Source of the DNA: an uncultured Clostridia bacterium
GTDB lineage: Bacteria; Bacillota; Clostridia; Oscillospirales; Ruminococcaceae
Reading direction: 5' to 3'
Length of the DNA: 64,000 nucleotides
NCBI GenBank assembly: GCA_947627045.1
Contig: CANQUM010000006.1
Coordinates: forward strand, 19,293-83,292
A program made the translations under genes and the position numbers. Below the pieces are notes generated by a model. The model had not been told where the DNA came from. It saw only the letters and a list, made by a program, of their open reading frames with translations, and did not search any database. Shown in pieces: positions 55,323-64,000 of this stretch. Numbering within the stretch: position 1 is the stretch's first letter; each line of letters starts with the position of its first letter.

Positions 55323-55356
55323 TTTACAATTATGCCCTCATAAAGAGCAAACCTCC
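55323..55356 (-). promoter_or_regulatory. SD-hairpin leader, copy 3
   Basis: Minus strand: GGAGG (plus 55352-55356), then the hairpin TGCTCTTTATGAGGGCA (plus 55333-55349, seven pairs including two G-U), then taattgtaaa and the ATG at 55322. The SD-to-ATG distance is 29 nt, as in the other two copies. Confidence 0.5.
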
Positions 55357-55389
55357 TGTTTAAATTTTGTAACCTCCGTTATGTGAAAA

Positions 55390-57414
<2,025 letters not shown>

Positions 57415-57432
57415 TTATAATTCTTTATATAT

Positions 57433-57693
57433 TTAGATTTCCTTATTAATAAATCTTTTCTTTAAAGTTGCGGTAGAAATCTGAGAAATATAAACCGTTT
57501 CATTAAAATCCTCGTCTAAGCAGACAATAAAACTCTTAGGAAGTTCAAAGGATACGTTCACAATTCTCCCCATTTTCTCAGAATTGCTCAAAAATTCTTT
57601 CGTATGCTTTGAAATTGAAGATTTTTCAATATCAAAAATCCCAATAAGATTTTTTGTATTAATTAAAACATCATTTCCCAGATGTAAAAACAT
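57433..57693 (-). CDS. remB: RemB-like (DUF370) regulator
   Basis: An 86-residue protein matching the RemA/RemB family: FLHLGNDVLINTKNLIGIFD, then SKHTKEFL, SFIVCLDEDFNETVYISQISTATLKKR. RemA controls matrix genes in Bacillus, and RemB (YaaB) is encoded between recF and gyrB there, as here. The SD AAGG lies 6 nt before the ATG. Whether this family member binds DNA is not established from sequence. Confidence 0.88.
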   Translation of the reverse strand: MFLHLGNDVLINTKNLIGIFDIEKSSISKHTKEFLSNSEKMGRIVNVSFELPKSFIVCLDEDFNETVYISQISTATLKKRFINKEI

Positions 57694-57721
57694 AAATTAC
57701 CTTCTTTTTTTACAACTATTG

Positions 57722-58843
57722 TTATTGATTGTTTGTTATTTTTCCATTTTTTATATAAAAAATTTTACCATTATTTTTATTTAATTTTATTTCTTCACAA
57801 CAAGTTATAAACACCTGCATATCTGATATTCTCGACAGAACAAAATCCTGACGTTTAGCGTCAAGCTCAGAGAGCACGTCATCAAGCAAAATACACGGAG
57901 CTTCTTTAGTTTCCTCATATAAAATGTAAGCCTGTGCAATTTTAAAAACCAAAGCCACTGATCTGCACTGTCCCTGCGAGCCAAACTCACGGCAATTAAG
58001 ACCGTTTATATTAGAAATCAAATCATCTCTCTGAACTCCTATTGTAGTAAAGCCTGCTTTTATGTCATCTTGTCTTGATTTTTTCAGCATTGATAAGTAT
58101 TCATCTGCCATTTCGCCTTTATAATCACTTCTATTTTCTAAACTTTTAAAAACAGACGATTCATAAAAAATTTCAAGCTGTTCTTTTCCTTGTGAAATTT
58201 CATTGTACAGCTTTCCGGCAAATATATTTAATTTTTTAGTATAAACATATCTTATTACAGAAATATACGAACCTAGCCTTGACATCTGCTCGTCCCATAC
58301 ATCAAGCTCTGACGGAGATGATTTTCCCAAGCCTATATTTTTCAAAAGAAAATTGCGCTGAAGTAAAATTTCATCATACTGATTTAATACTTTTCTATAA
58401 GAATTTTTAATCTGAGATGCACAAATATCTATAAATTTTCTTCTGTTATCAGGCGAACCCTTTGTGATAAATAGATCTTCCGGTGTGAATACTACACAAC
58501 ACAGATTTCCAAATAAATCGGAAAAATTTCTTAGCTGAACACCGTTTAATTTAATATATTTATCCTTTAAATTCTCTTTTACAAGTTTATACTCTATTTT
58601 TTGCTTTCTAAAATTGTTTTCAAAAGAAATATCTATACTAAAATTTTGACGGTCAAGATTGATTAAATCCTTATCTTTGGAATTTCTAAAGCTTTTTATT
58701 CCGCTGCAAAGCCAGATTGCTTCTATCAAGTTTGTTTTACCCTGAGCATTATCTCCATAAATTACATTGATTTTCTTATCAGCGTCTATATTTACTGATG
58801 ATAAATTTTTAAAACCATCAATTTTAATATTTGAAATAAACAT
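57722..58843 (-). CDS. recF: DNA replication/repair protein RecF
   Basis: A 373-residue SMC-like ATPase that loads RecA at gaps. The Walker A motif is VIYGDNAQGKTNLIEA; the ABC-type signature is FGSQGQCRSVAL; Walker B is ILLDDVLSELDAKRQ. The N-terminal ISNIKIDGFKNL is typical. It starts 3 bp after the yaaA stop, without a clear SD, so translational coupling is likely. Confidence 0.95.
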   Translation of the reverse strand: MFISNIKIDGFKNLSSVNIDADKKINVIYGDNAQGKTNLIEAIWLCSGIKSFRNSKDKDLINLDRQNFSIDISFENNFRKQKIEYKLVKENLKDKYIKLNGVQLRNFSDLFGNLCCVVFTPEDLFITKGSPDNRRKFIDICASQIKNSYRKVLNQYDEILLQRNFLLKNIGLGKSSPSELDVWDEQMSRLGSYISVIRYVYTKKLNIFAGKLYNEISQGKEQLEIFYESSVFKSLENRSDYKGEMADEYLSMLKKSRQDDIKAGFTTIGVQRDDLISNINGLNCREFGSQGQCRSVALVFKIAQAYILYEETKEAPCILLDDVLSELDAKRQDFVLSRISDMQVFITCCEEIKLNKNNGKIFYIKNGKITNNQ

Positions 58844-58846
58844 AAA

Positions 58847-59065
58847 TTAAATAATTTTAATCTCCGTATTTAATTCTTCAATAGTGATAATATCTCCGGC
58901 TCTTACTTTTTTGCCTCTCATAGTACAGACTTCTCCGTTAAACTTCACTTCTCCGTTTTGAATCATTTCTTTAGCAATACCGCCTGTTTCAACAATACCT
59001 GCATATTTAAGAAGAGAATCAAGTTTTATAAAATCAGTTTTTATCGAAATTTCTATTCTTTCCAT
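58847..59065 (-). CDS. yaaA: S4-domain RNA-binding protein YaaA
   Basis: A 72-residue S4-domain protein (YaaA/RlbA type). The core is [45 protein letters not shown]. It is conserved between dnaN and recF in Firmicutes and is thought to bind rRNA or contribute to ribosome assembly. The SD is weak (a GATGAGA stretch). It lies 19 bp after dnaN. Confidence 0.93.
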   Translation of the reverse strand: MERIEISIKTDFIKLDSLLKYAGIVETGGIAKEMIQNGEVKFNGEVCTMRGKKVRAGDIITIEELNTEIKII

Positions 59066-59084
59066 ATTTTATCTCATCTTTTAT

Positions 59085-60191
59085 TTATTCATTTTTAAGT
59101 CTTACCGGCAAAACTAAGAATGTGTAATTATCAGAATTCAAAGGAACAATCTTCATTGGAAGATTACCGCCGTTCATCTGAAGTTTAACTTTATCGTCCG
59201 TAATTGTTTTAAGAGGATCAAGCAAAAACTTGCAGTTAAATCCTATCTCAATCATAGGACCTGTTATATCTACACTTATCTCATCGCTTATTTTTCCTAT
59301 AGACGTTGAACAGGAAAGGTTAAGCTGTCCGTTATCAAAAATACATCTTACCGGACTTTTAACTCTTTCATTTATTAAAAGAGACGCTCTTTCAAGACAG
59401 TCAATCAAATCTTTTGTATTTACAATAACCTCTGTGTTGCTAGATTTTGGTATAGAACCTTTATAATTATGAAATTCACCTTCTATAAGTCTTGAATATA
59501 CCAAATACCCTGATATATCAAAAATTATATGCTTTTTAGAAATATAAACAATACAATTTTCGTCTTCTTCCTCATTGAGAAGTTTTATGACCTCTCTTAA
59601 TGCGTTCGACGGAACAACAAATTTAAAATCATTTGTTGTGTTTATATTTTCAGTTCTTACAGCAAGTCTGTAACCGTCAAGAGAAACCATATTAAAAACT
59701 CCGTTTTGAATTTCAAAAAGCTCTCCCTTTAAAATAGGTTTAGTATCAACAACCGCTACCGCAAATATCGTTTGTCTTATCATATCCTTTAAAATTCCCT
59801 GAGAAATTGCAAACTTATCCTCACTGTCAGCCTCAGGAAGTTCAGGATATTCTTCAGCTGACATTGCACTTACTGTATATTCAGTTACGCCGCCTGATAT
59901 TTTAACCTGCATATTTTGATTTACTTCAATAAAAATATCATCTGTAGGCATTCTTTTAATAATATCAGCAAGAAGCCGTGAATTTACAATAAATTCTCCT
60001 ATATCTTCAGATTTTACAGAAATTTCTGTCCTTATTCCTATTTCAAGATCGTAACCTGTCAGTTCTAAAATATTGTTTTGAAGTTTCATTTTTATTCCTT
60101 CAAGAGCAGGAATAGCAGATTTATCAGAAGCTGCTTTTGATACGTTTATAACAGCTTCATATAAAGTTTGTTTATTACATATTAATTTCAT
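59085..60191 (-). CDS. dnaN: DNA polymerase III sliding clamp (beta subunit)
   Basis: A 368-residue ring-forming clamp with three repeated domains. MKLICNKQTLYEAVINVSKA starts the first; RTEISVKSEDIGEFIVNSRLL, VVDTKPILKGELFEI and DGYRLAVRTE mark the middle; NGGNLPMKIVPLNSDNYTFLVLPVRL closes the protein. The SD AAGGGGAA precedes the ATG. It is separated from dnaA by the presumed origin. Confidence 0.97.
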   Translation of the reverse strand: MKLICNKQTLYEAVINVSKAASDKSAIPALEGIKMKLQNNILELTGYDLEIGIRTEISVKSEDIGEFIVNSRLLADIIKRMPTDDIFIEVNQNMQVKISGGVTEYTVSAMSAEEYPELPEADSEDKFAISQGILKDMIRQTIFAVAVVDTKPILKGELFEIQNGVFNMVSLDGYRLAVRTENINTTNDFKFVVPSNALREVIKLLNEEEDENCIVYISKKHIIFDISGYLVYSRLIEGEFHNYKGSIPKSSNTEVIVNTKDLIDCLERASLLINERVKSPVRCIFDNGQLNLSCSTSIGKISDEISVDITGPMIEIGFNCKFLLDPLKTITDDKVKLQMNGGNLPMKIVPLNSDNYTFLVLPVRLKNE

Positions 60192-60588
60192 AAAAATTTC
60201 CCCTTAAAAATAAATAAAATAAATAATATAAAATAGTAGTAGTAGTAGATAGTGTTTAAAACTAGAAAAACTATCTTAAACGCCGTCTGCAACTTATTTA
60301 TTTATAAACATTCTTTCAAAAAGAATATATATATTACAACAAAGATAAAATATTATTAACACCTTTAAACAGCTTTTAACTGTTAAAAATGAAAAATTAC
60401 CGCAATTAATATTAAAAACTCAGATAATCATAATATTTAGAAAAATATAAATTTGAAAAGTTAATTAGTTGTGTGTTAAAAAAATTAATTATTAGAAAAA
60501 TTGTAAAGTTAATATTGAAAAATAAGTATTTCTATTAAAAATTTATGTTAAAAAGTGTGTTAAAAAATAAGTATTATAAGATATTAAT
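60192..60588. other. Probable replication origin (dnaN-dnaA gap)
   Basis: An extremely AT-rich gap. At 60234-60248 five perfect TAG trinucleotides in a row, continuing into atag, match the DnaA-trio motif (3'-GAT-5' repeats) of bacterial unwinding regions. Directly to its right lie gatagt/actatc (60248-60275) and gtttaa/ttaaac pairs. A 13-bp direct repeat gtgtgttaaaaaa occurs at 60471 and 60555. Canonical DnaA boxes (TTATCCACA) are not found by eye. Confidence 0.6.
60234..60248 (+). repeat. DnaA-trio-like TAG repeat
   Basis: (TAG)5 in a row, next to AT-rich DNA. In the Bacillus basal unwinding system such repeats bind single-stranded DnaA filaments at the site of first strand opening. Confidence 0.6.
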
Positions 60589-61953
60589 TTATAATTCTTT
60601 TAAATTTTTTATTATGTCATTTACTGTTTCTTTTAAATCAGAATTTGAATCTAACATTTTCTTTACATCTTTGTAATTAATCGTCATAGTAGAATGATCT
60701 CTCTTTAATTCATCGCCTATTTCTGTATAACTTAATCCTTTTACTTCCCTTATAACGTAAATAGATATTTTTCTTGCCAAAGAAATAGGCGCATTTCTGC
60801 TTGGAGAACGAATATCGTCAGGTGTAACATTGAATGCGGTTGAAACATCTGCTAAAATTCTGTCTACAGTAATATTAGCAGGTTGATTTTCAATTAAATT
60901 TTCTCTTATAACTTTCTGTGCCATTGCTATTGAAGGCTTTTCGTTTGAAAACATTGTAAGAGCAGTTATTTTGTTTACTGCACCTTCAAGCTGTCTTATA
61001 TTAGTTTTTATCTTTTCTGCAATTACTCTCGAAACAGGATCGGGAATTTCAATATTTAAAAGCTCAGCTTTTCTTTTTATAATAGCCATTCTTGTTTCAA
61101 AATCAGGAGGCTGAATATCTGCCTGAACGCCTCTTACAAATCTGCTTTTTATTCTGTCTTCTAACTTTGAGATTTTAGTAGGCGAAATATCAGATGTAAG
61201 CACGATTTGTTTTCCGTGATTATAAAGCTCGTTAAATGTATGGAAAAATTCCTCCTGCGTTTGTTCTTTTTTTGAAAGAAACTGAATATCGTCCATTAAA
61301 AGAAAATCTACATTCCTGTATTTCTGATGAAATGATTCAGTATCTCTGTTTGTGATTGCTGTTATGAGTTCATTTGCAAATGTTTCGCAAGTTACATACA
61401 TAACATTTTTTTCAGGGCTTTTTCTCTTTACTTCGTGTTCGATTGCTTTAAGTAAGTGAGTTTTTCCAAGACCTGAATCGCCATAAATAAACAACGGATT
61501 AAATACCGCTTTATTTCCTATGTTTCCTGAATCTTCATTCATACCTGCGACAGCTGTACAAAAAGCATATGCAAGTTCATTTGATTTTCCTTTTATAAAA
61601 TTGTCAAAAGTAAGATCATAAAGACCGTCGTTGAGAGAGCGTTCTAAATGCTTTTCATTTTCAATTACATAATTAAATTGACTGCTGTCGTCTAATTCCT
61701 CAGCTTTATTTGAAATGCTTACCTCAACCTCAATGCCTAAGACCTCAAAAAAAGATTTTTTTATCAGATCGTAATAAAAATCCATTACAGTTTGCTTTGC
61801 AAATTCACTTTGAGCAACAATATATGCTGTTTTATTTTCAAGTCTGTCTGCTTCGAGAGGTTTAATCCATTTATCAAATCCTATCTGACTGACGTTAGGG
61901 TCGGCAAGACAGTGTTTTTTTACATCTTCAAAAACTTCCGAAAAAGAATCCAC
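60589..61953 (-). CDS. dnaA: Chromosomal replication initiator DnaA
   Basis: A 454-residue AAA+ initiator. The start is GTG at 61953, 8 nt after CAGGAGG; a longer frame to 61989 overlaps the SD. Domain I runs to about 85 and domain II is short. Domain III has Walker A GDSGLGKTHLLKA, Walker B FLLMDDIQFL, sensor I VLTSDISP and the box VII arginine region. Domain IV has the DNA-recognition signature DHSTMTINYKDV near the C-terminus, preceded by EVKGLSYTEIGDELKR. It is the first gene of the minus-strand replication block. Confidence 0.97.
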   Translation of the reverse strand: MDSFSEVFEDVKKHCLADPNVSQIGFDKWIKPLEADRLENKTAYIVAQSEFAKQTVMDFYYDLIKKSFFEVLGIEVEVSISNKAEELDDSSQFNYVIENEKHLERSLNDGLYDLTFDNFIKGKSNELAYAFCTAVAGMNEDSGNIGNKAVFNPLFIYGDSGLGKTHLLKAIEHEVKRKSPEKNVMYVTCETFANELITAITNRDTESFHQKYRNVDFLLMDDIQFLSKKEQTQEEFFHTFNELYNHGKQIVLTSDISPTKISKLEDRIKSRFVRGVQADIQPPDFETRMAIIKRKAELLNIEIPDPVSRVIAEKIKTNIRQLEGAVNKITALTMFSNEKPSIAMAQKVIRENLIENQPANITVDRILADVSTAFNVTPDDIRSPSRNAPISLARKISIYVIREVKGLSYTEIGDELKRDHSTMTINYKDVKKMLDSNSDLKETVNDIIKNLKEL

Positions 61954-62015
61954 TATTAAAACCTCCTGTATTTTTTTATTTAGGGACATAAAACCCCATT
62001 TAAAATATTAAGATA

Positions 62016-62044
62016 ATTATAGCATATTTTTTATTAAAAAACAA
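62016..62044 (-). promoter_or_regulatory. Candidate dnaA promoter
   Basis: Minus strand: TTGTTT (plus 62039-62044), 17-nt spacer, TATAAT (plus 62016-62021), about 63 nt before the GTG start. Confidence 0.55.
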
Positions 62045-62237
62045 GCAAATTATACAGAAAATTTATTATATTGCATATATATTATAATAGTATATAAATC
62101 TAGCGAGAATTTTAAGCGGTAACATTACTTTTTGTTGTGAAAAATAAATTTAAAATTGTACTTTAAAATATTTAAAACACTATATCTTGTGTTTTTAAAA
62201 CTTTTATAAAAAATAATTGTAAAAATATCTTAAACAA

Positions 62238-62267
62238 CTTGACAAATCAATGACGTTTATACTATAA
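62238..62267 (+). promoter_or_regulatory. Promoter of rpmH-rnpA
   Basis: TTGACA (62238-62243), 18-nt spacer, TATAAT (62262-62267), leaving a leader of about 90 nt before rpmH. Confidence 0.75.
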
Positions 62268-62362
62268 TATTAAATCGTAAGGTTTTTATAAAGCAAATAA
62301 ATTCAAATATTTCAACAGAGTTGTTATATAAACTAATAACTCACGGAAGGGAGGATGTTAAG

Positions 62363-62497
62363 ATGAAAAGAACATTTCAGCCGAAAAAGAGACATGCTCA
62401 AAAAGAACATGGCTTCAGAAAAAGAATGTCTACAAGAAACGGACGCAAAATTTTATCCCGCAGGAGACAAAAGGGCAGAAAGAAAATCAGCTACTAA
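62363..62497 (+). CDS. rpmH: 50S ribosomal protein L34
   Basis: A 44-residue, very basic ribosomal protein, the usual length. It reads [34 protein letters not shown] and KGRKKISY, the standard L34 sequence. The SD GGGAGG lies 8-12 nt upstream of the ATG. It is the first gene of the plus-strand rpmH-rnpA-yidD-yidC cluster that flanks dnaA in most bacteria. Confidence 0.97.
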   Translation: MKRTFQPKKRHAQKEHGFRKRMSTRNGRKILSRRRQKGRKKISY

Positions 62498-62503
62498 TTC
62501 GTT

Positions 62504-62557
62504 GACCACTGATACTACTAATTTGAATTAGTTCAGTATTAAAGTGGTCTTTTGTTT
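62504..62557 (+). terminator. Long hairpin with T tail between rpmH and rnpA
   Basis: gaccact (62504-62510) pairs with agtggtc (62543-62549), with an inner actaatt/aattagt helix, then T4 and T5 runs. As a partial terminator it would lower rnpA relative to rpmH. Confidence 0.7.
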
Positions 62558-62600
62558 TTGAGTTAATAAACGTGTAAAATGTATTTTATTTGAGGTTCTT

Positions 62601-62969
62601 ATGTTATTTACTTCTATAATAAATTCAAATAAAGATTTTGTAAAAGCCTATAAAAAAGGAAAATTCACAGCGAATAAAACAATCGCCGTATATTTTATTC
62701 CCAACAGAACTCCTTATAACAGAATAGGTATAACGACCTCAAAGAAAATTGGCAATGCGGTTCAGAGAAACCGTGCAAGAAGAATTATAAGAGCGGCTTA
62801 CAGAAAAACAGAAAAGCTGTTTCCTTTAGGTTATGACATTATATTTGTTGCAAGACCTGATATAAATGCTGTTAAATCTACGAGTTTAGAAAAATTCATA
62901 AAACAAAGAGTTTTAAAAGATATGAATAAGCCGTTTAAATCTTATAAAAATCATAACAAAAACAGTTGA
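62601..62969 (+). CDS. rnpA: Ribonuclease P protein component
   Basis: A 122-residue basic protein that assists the RNase P RNA in tRNA 5' processing. The family motif is GITTSKKIGNAVQRNRARRIIRAAYR (about residues 46-71), preceded by KAYKKGK and followed by GYDIIFVARPDI. GAGG lies 5 nt before the ATG. It is followed 3 bp later by yidD. Confidence 0.95.
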   Translation: MLFTSIINSNKDFVKAYKKGKFTANKTIAVYFIPNRTPYNRIGITTSKKIGNAVQRNRARRIIRAAYRKTEKLFPLGYDIIFVARPDINAVKSTSLEKFIKQRVLKDMNKPFKSYKNHNKNS

Positions 62970-62972
62970 AAA

Positions 62973-63224
62973 ATGAAAAAGATTTCTGATTTTTTGATAC
63001 TTATTTATCAAAAGTGTATATCTCCGTTAAAACCGGCGTGCTGTAAGTATTATCCGACCTGTTCGGAATATGCCAGACGTGCATTAAAAAAACACGGATT
63101 GCTTAAAGGTCTGATTCTGGCAGTATGGCGTCTTTTGAGATGCAACCCCTGGAGCAGCGGCGGAGTTGACAATGTGCCTGAGAGTTTTTGTATTTATTCA
63201 CTTAAAAACGGAAAACGAAAATAA
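62973..63224 (+). CDS. yidD: Membrane protein insertion efficiency factor YidD
   Basis: An 83-residue amphipathic protein that aids YidC-dependent membrane insertion. LIYQKCISPLKPACCKYYPTCSEYARRALKKHG contains the conserved cysteines and the PTCSEYA signature, followed by LAVWRLLRCNPWSSGGVD. No strong SD; it starts 3 bp after rnpA, so coupled translation is likely. Confidence 0.95.
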   Translation: MKKISDFLILIYQKCISPLKPACCKYYPTCSEYARRALKKHGLLKGLILAVWRLLRCNPWSSGGVDNVPESFCIYSLKNGKRK

Positions 63225-63240
63225 AGGAGAACAAGTTTTA

Positions 63241-64000
63241 TGTGGAATATACCTTTAATTACGCCGTTACTGGGCTATTTAATGAAGTTGTGTTATATTA
63301 TTTTCAATAACTATGGTTTGGCGTTGATTGTTTTTACTCTTATAATTAAGCTAATAACAGTGCCGTTTCAGATAAAGCAGCAGAAAAACACTGCAAGAAT
63401 GGCAAAATTTCAGCCGCAGCTTAAAAAGCTTCAGAATAAATACGGCAATAATAAAGAAAAATATCAAGAAGAAATGATGAAGCTTTATGCCGAAGAGGGC
63501 GTAAACCCGATGGGAAGCTGTCTGCCGATGATTATTACTATGGTAATTCTGTTTTCCATTATCGGAGTTGTTTATGCTCCTTTGAAATATGTTTCTAATA
63601 TAGATGGTAATTCGTTTAGTCTTACCAGTTCTACAAGCGAAGATATAAGTGATGCAGAAGCCCTTGTTACTGACACTATAATTATAGCTAACAAAATGGA
63701 CGGAAAGACCTACAGCGAGCTTACCGATGCCGAAAAAGAGGAGATTTTTAAAGCCAAAACTTTAGAAGACGGCGGAAAAATTAACGGAATTAAAATTAAA
63801 AGCTCCTCAAGCGATCCTAAAAAGTCATTGGAAAATGTAGAGAAAGTTTTTTCTGAATATTATCCTGAAGATAAAGACTTTACAAAGTTTTTATTGGACG
63901 AAAAAAAGATTTCTAACCGACTTTATTTAAGACCTCAGCTTTTAATGTTCAAAATATCAGACAACGGCTACGGACAAATGTTTGATGTTGTTGATGAAAA
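63241..64000 (+). CDS. yidC: Membrane protein insertase YidC (cut by the window end)
   Basis: The first 253 codons are present and the 3' end lies beyond the window. The start ATG follows AAAGGAG. MWNIPLITPLLGYLMKLC begins a first membrane segment. LIVFTLIIKLITVPFQIKQQ contains the conserved positively charged cavity region, and KFQPQLKKLQNKYG with KLYAEEGVNPMGSCLPM is the cytoplasmic loop and second helix signature. After GVVYAPLKYVS comes an acidic outer loop of at least 110 residues (about 122-250), longer than in Bacillus SpoIIIJ. No lipobox cysteine is visible. Confidence 0.93.

Larger units (their letters stand above)
61954..62362. other. dnaA-rpmH divergent intergenic region
   Basis: An AT-rich gap containing promoters in both directions. 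A near-match to a DnaA box (TGTGAAAAA, 62136-62144, two mismatches from the inverted consensus) is the only box-like sequence I see. A second origin element here, as in Bacillus, is possible but not shown. Confidence 0.5.

Overview
This window is low-GC Firmicutes DNA, most likely from a Ruminococcus-like member of the Oscillospiraceae (Clostridia). The clues are: a GH5 endoglucanase, an L-fucose catabolic operon, a FabK-type FAS II cluster, sporulation-associated genes (gpr, spoVG, an exosporium-type collagen-like protein), and an origin-proximal order dnaA-dnaN-yaaA-recF-remB-gyrB of the Bacillus/Clostridium type. The species assignment is inference; no rRNA gene is present.

Layout. 1-9 kb: a small zinc-ribbon membrane protein, then a minus-strand block with fucA, a RhaB-type kinase and fucI, an MFP adaptor lipoprotein, a large FtsX-type permease (no ATPase beside it) and an MGMT-family protein. 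9-20 kb: housekeeping and membrane genes (PII-like protein, LCP-like protein, SLOG protein, alr, zapA, U32 peptidase, Na+/alanine symporter, two PH-domain proteins), ending in tRNA-Met and tRNA-Glu under a consensus promoter.

20-25.5 kb: an accessory island starting at the 3' end of tRNA-Glu and bounded by repeat copies that carry a terminator hairpin. It holds four minus-strand genes: an XRE-HTH/PIN/ankyrin fusion, a radical SAM enzyme, a three-domain P-loop kinase/HAD/phosphoribosyltransferase fusion and a small membrane protein. The first gene has a perfect TTGACA-N17-TATAAT promoter with a TGGCA box inside the spacer, and a phased array of TGGCA boxes every 19-20 bp upstream. I recognise no described system with this composition. 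It is the best candidate here for an undescribed conflict or stress-response system.

25.5-36 kb: rubredoxin, a secreted GH5 endoglucanase, a two-component system, PTS enzyme I, a collagen-like GXT-repeat protein in an operon with a GT2 glycosyltransferase, and an FAD/Rieske oxidoreductase. 36-46 kb: fatty-acid synthesis, with fabD divergent from fabH-fabK-fabG-fabF-accB-fabZ-accC-accD-accA-acpP. A foldable leader RNA candidate precedes fabH. 46-52 kb: a Nudix protein, spoVG, murC, lexA, rpsT, gpr and aquaporin.

52-64 kb: the replication-origin region. gyrA, a YcxB-like membrane gene, gyrB, remB, recF, yaaA, dnaN and dnaA lie on the minus strand; rpmH, rnpA, yidD and yidC (cut by the window end) lie on the plus strand. 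The dnaN-dnaA gap contains a TAG-repeat tract matching the DnaA-trio motif, so oriC is probably there. A recurring 5' leader (SD, then a TGCTCTTT hairpin, then the start codon about 28 nt downstream) precedes three unrelated membrane-protein genes in the window.
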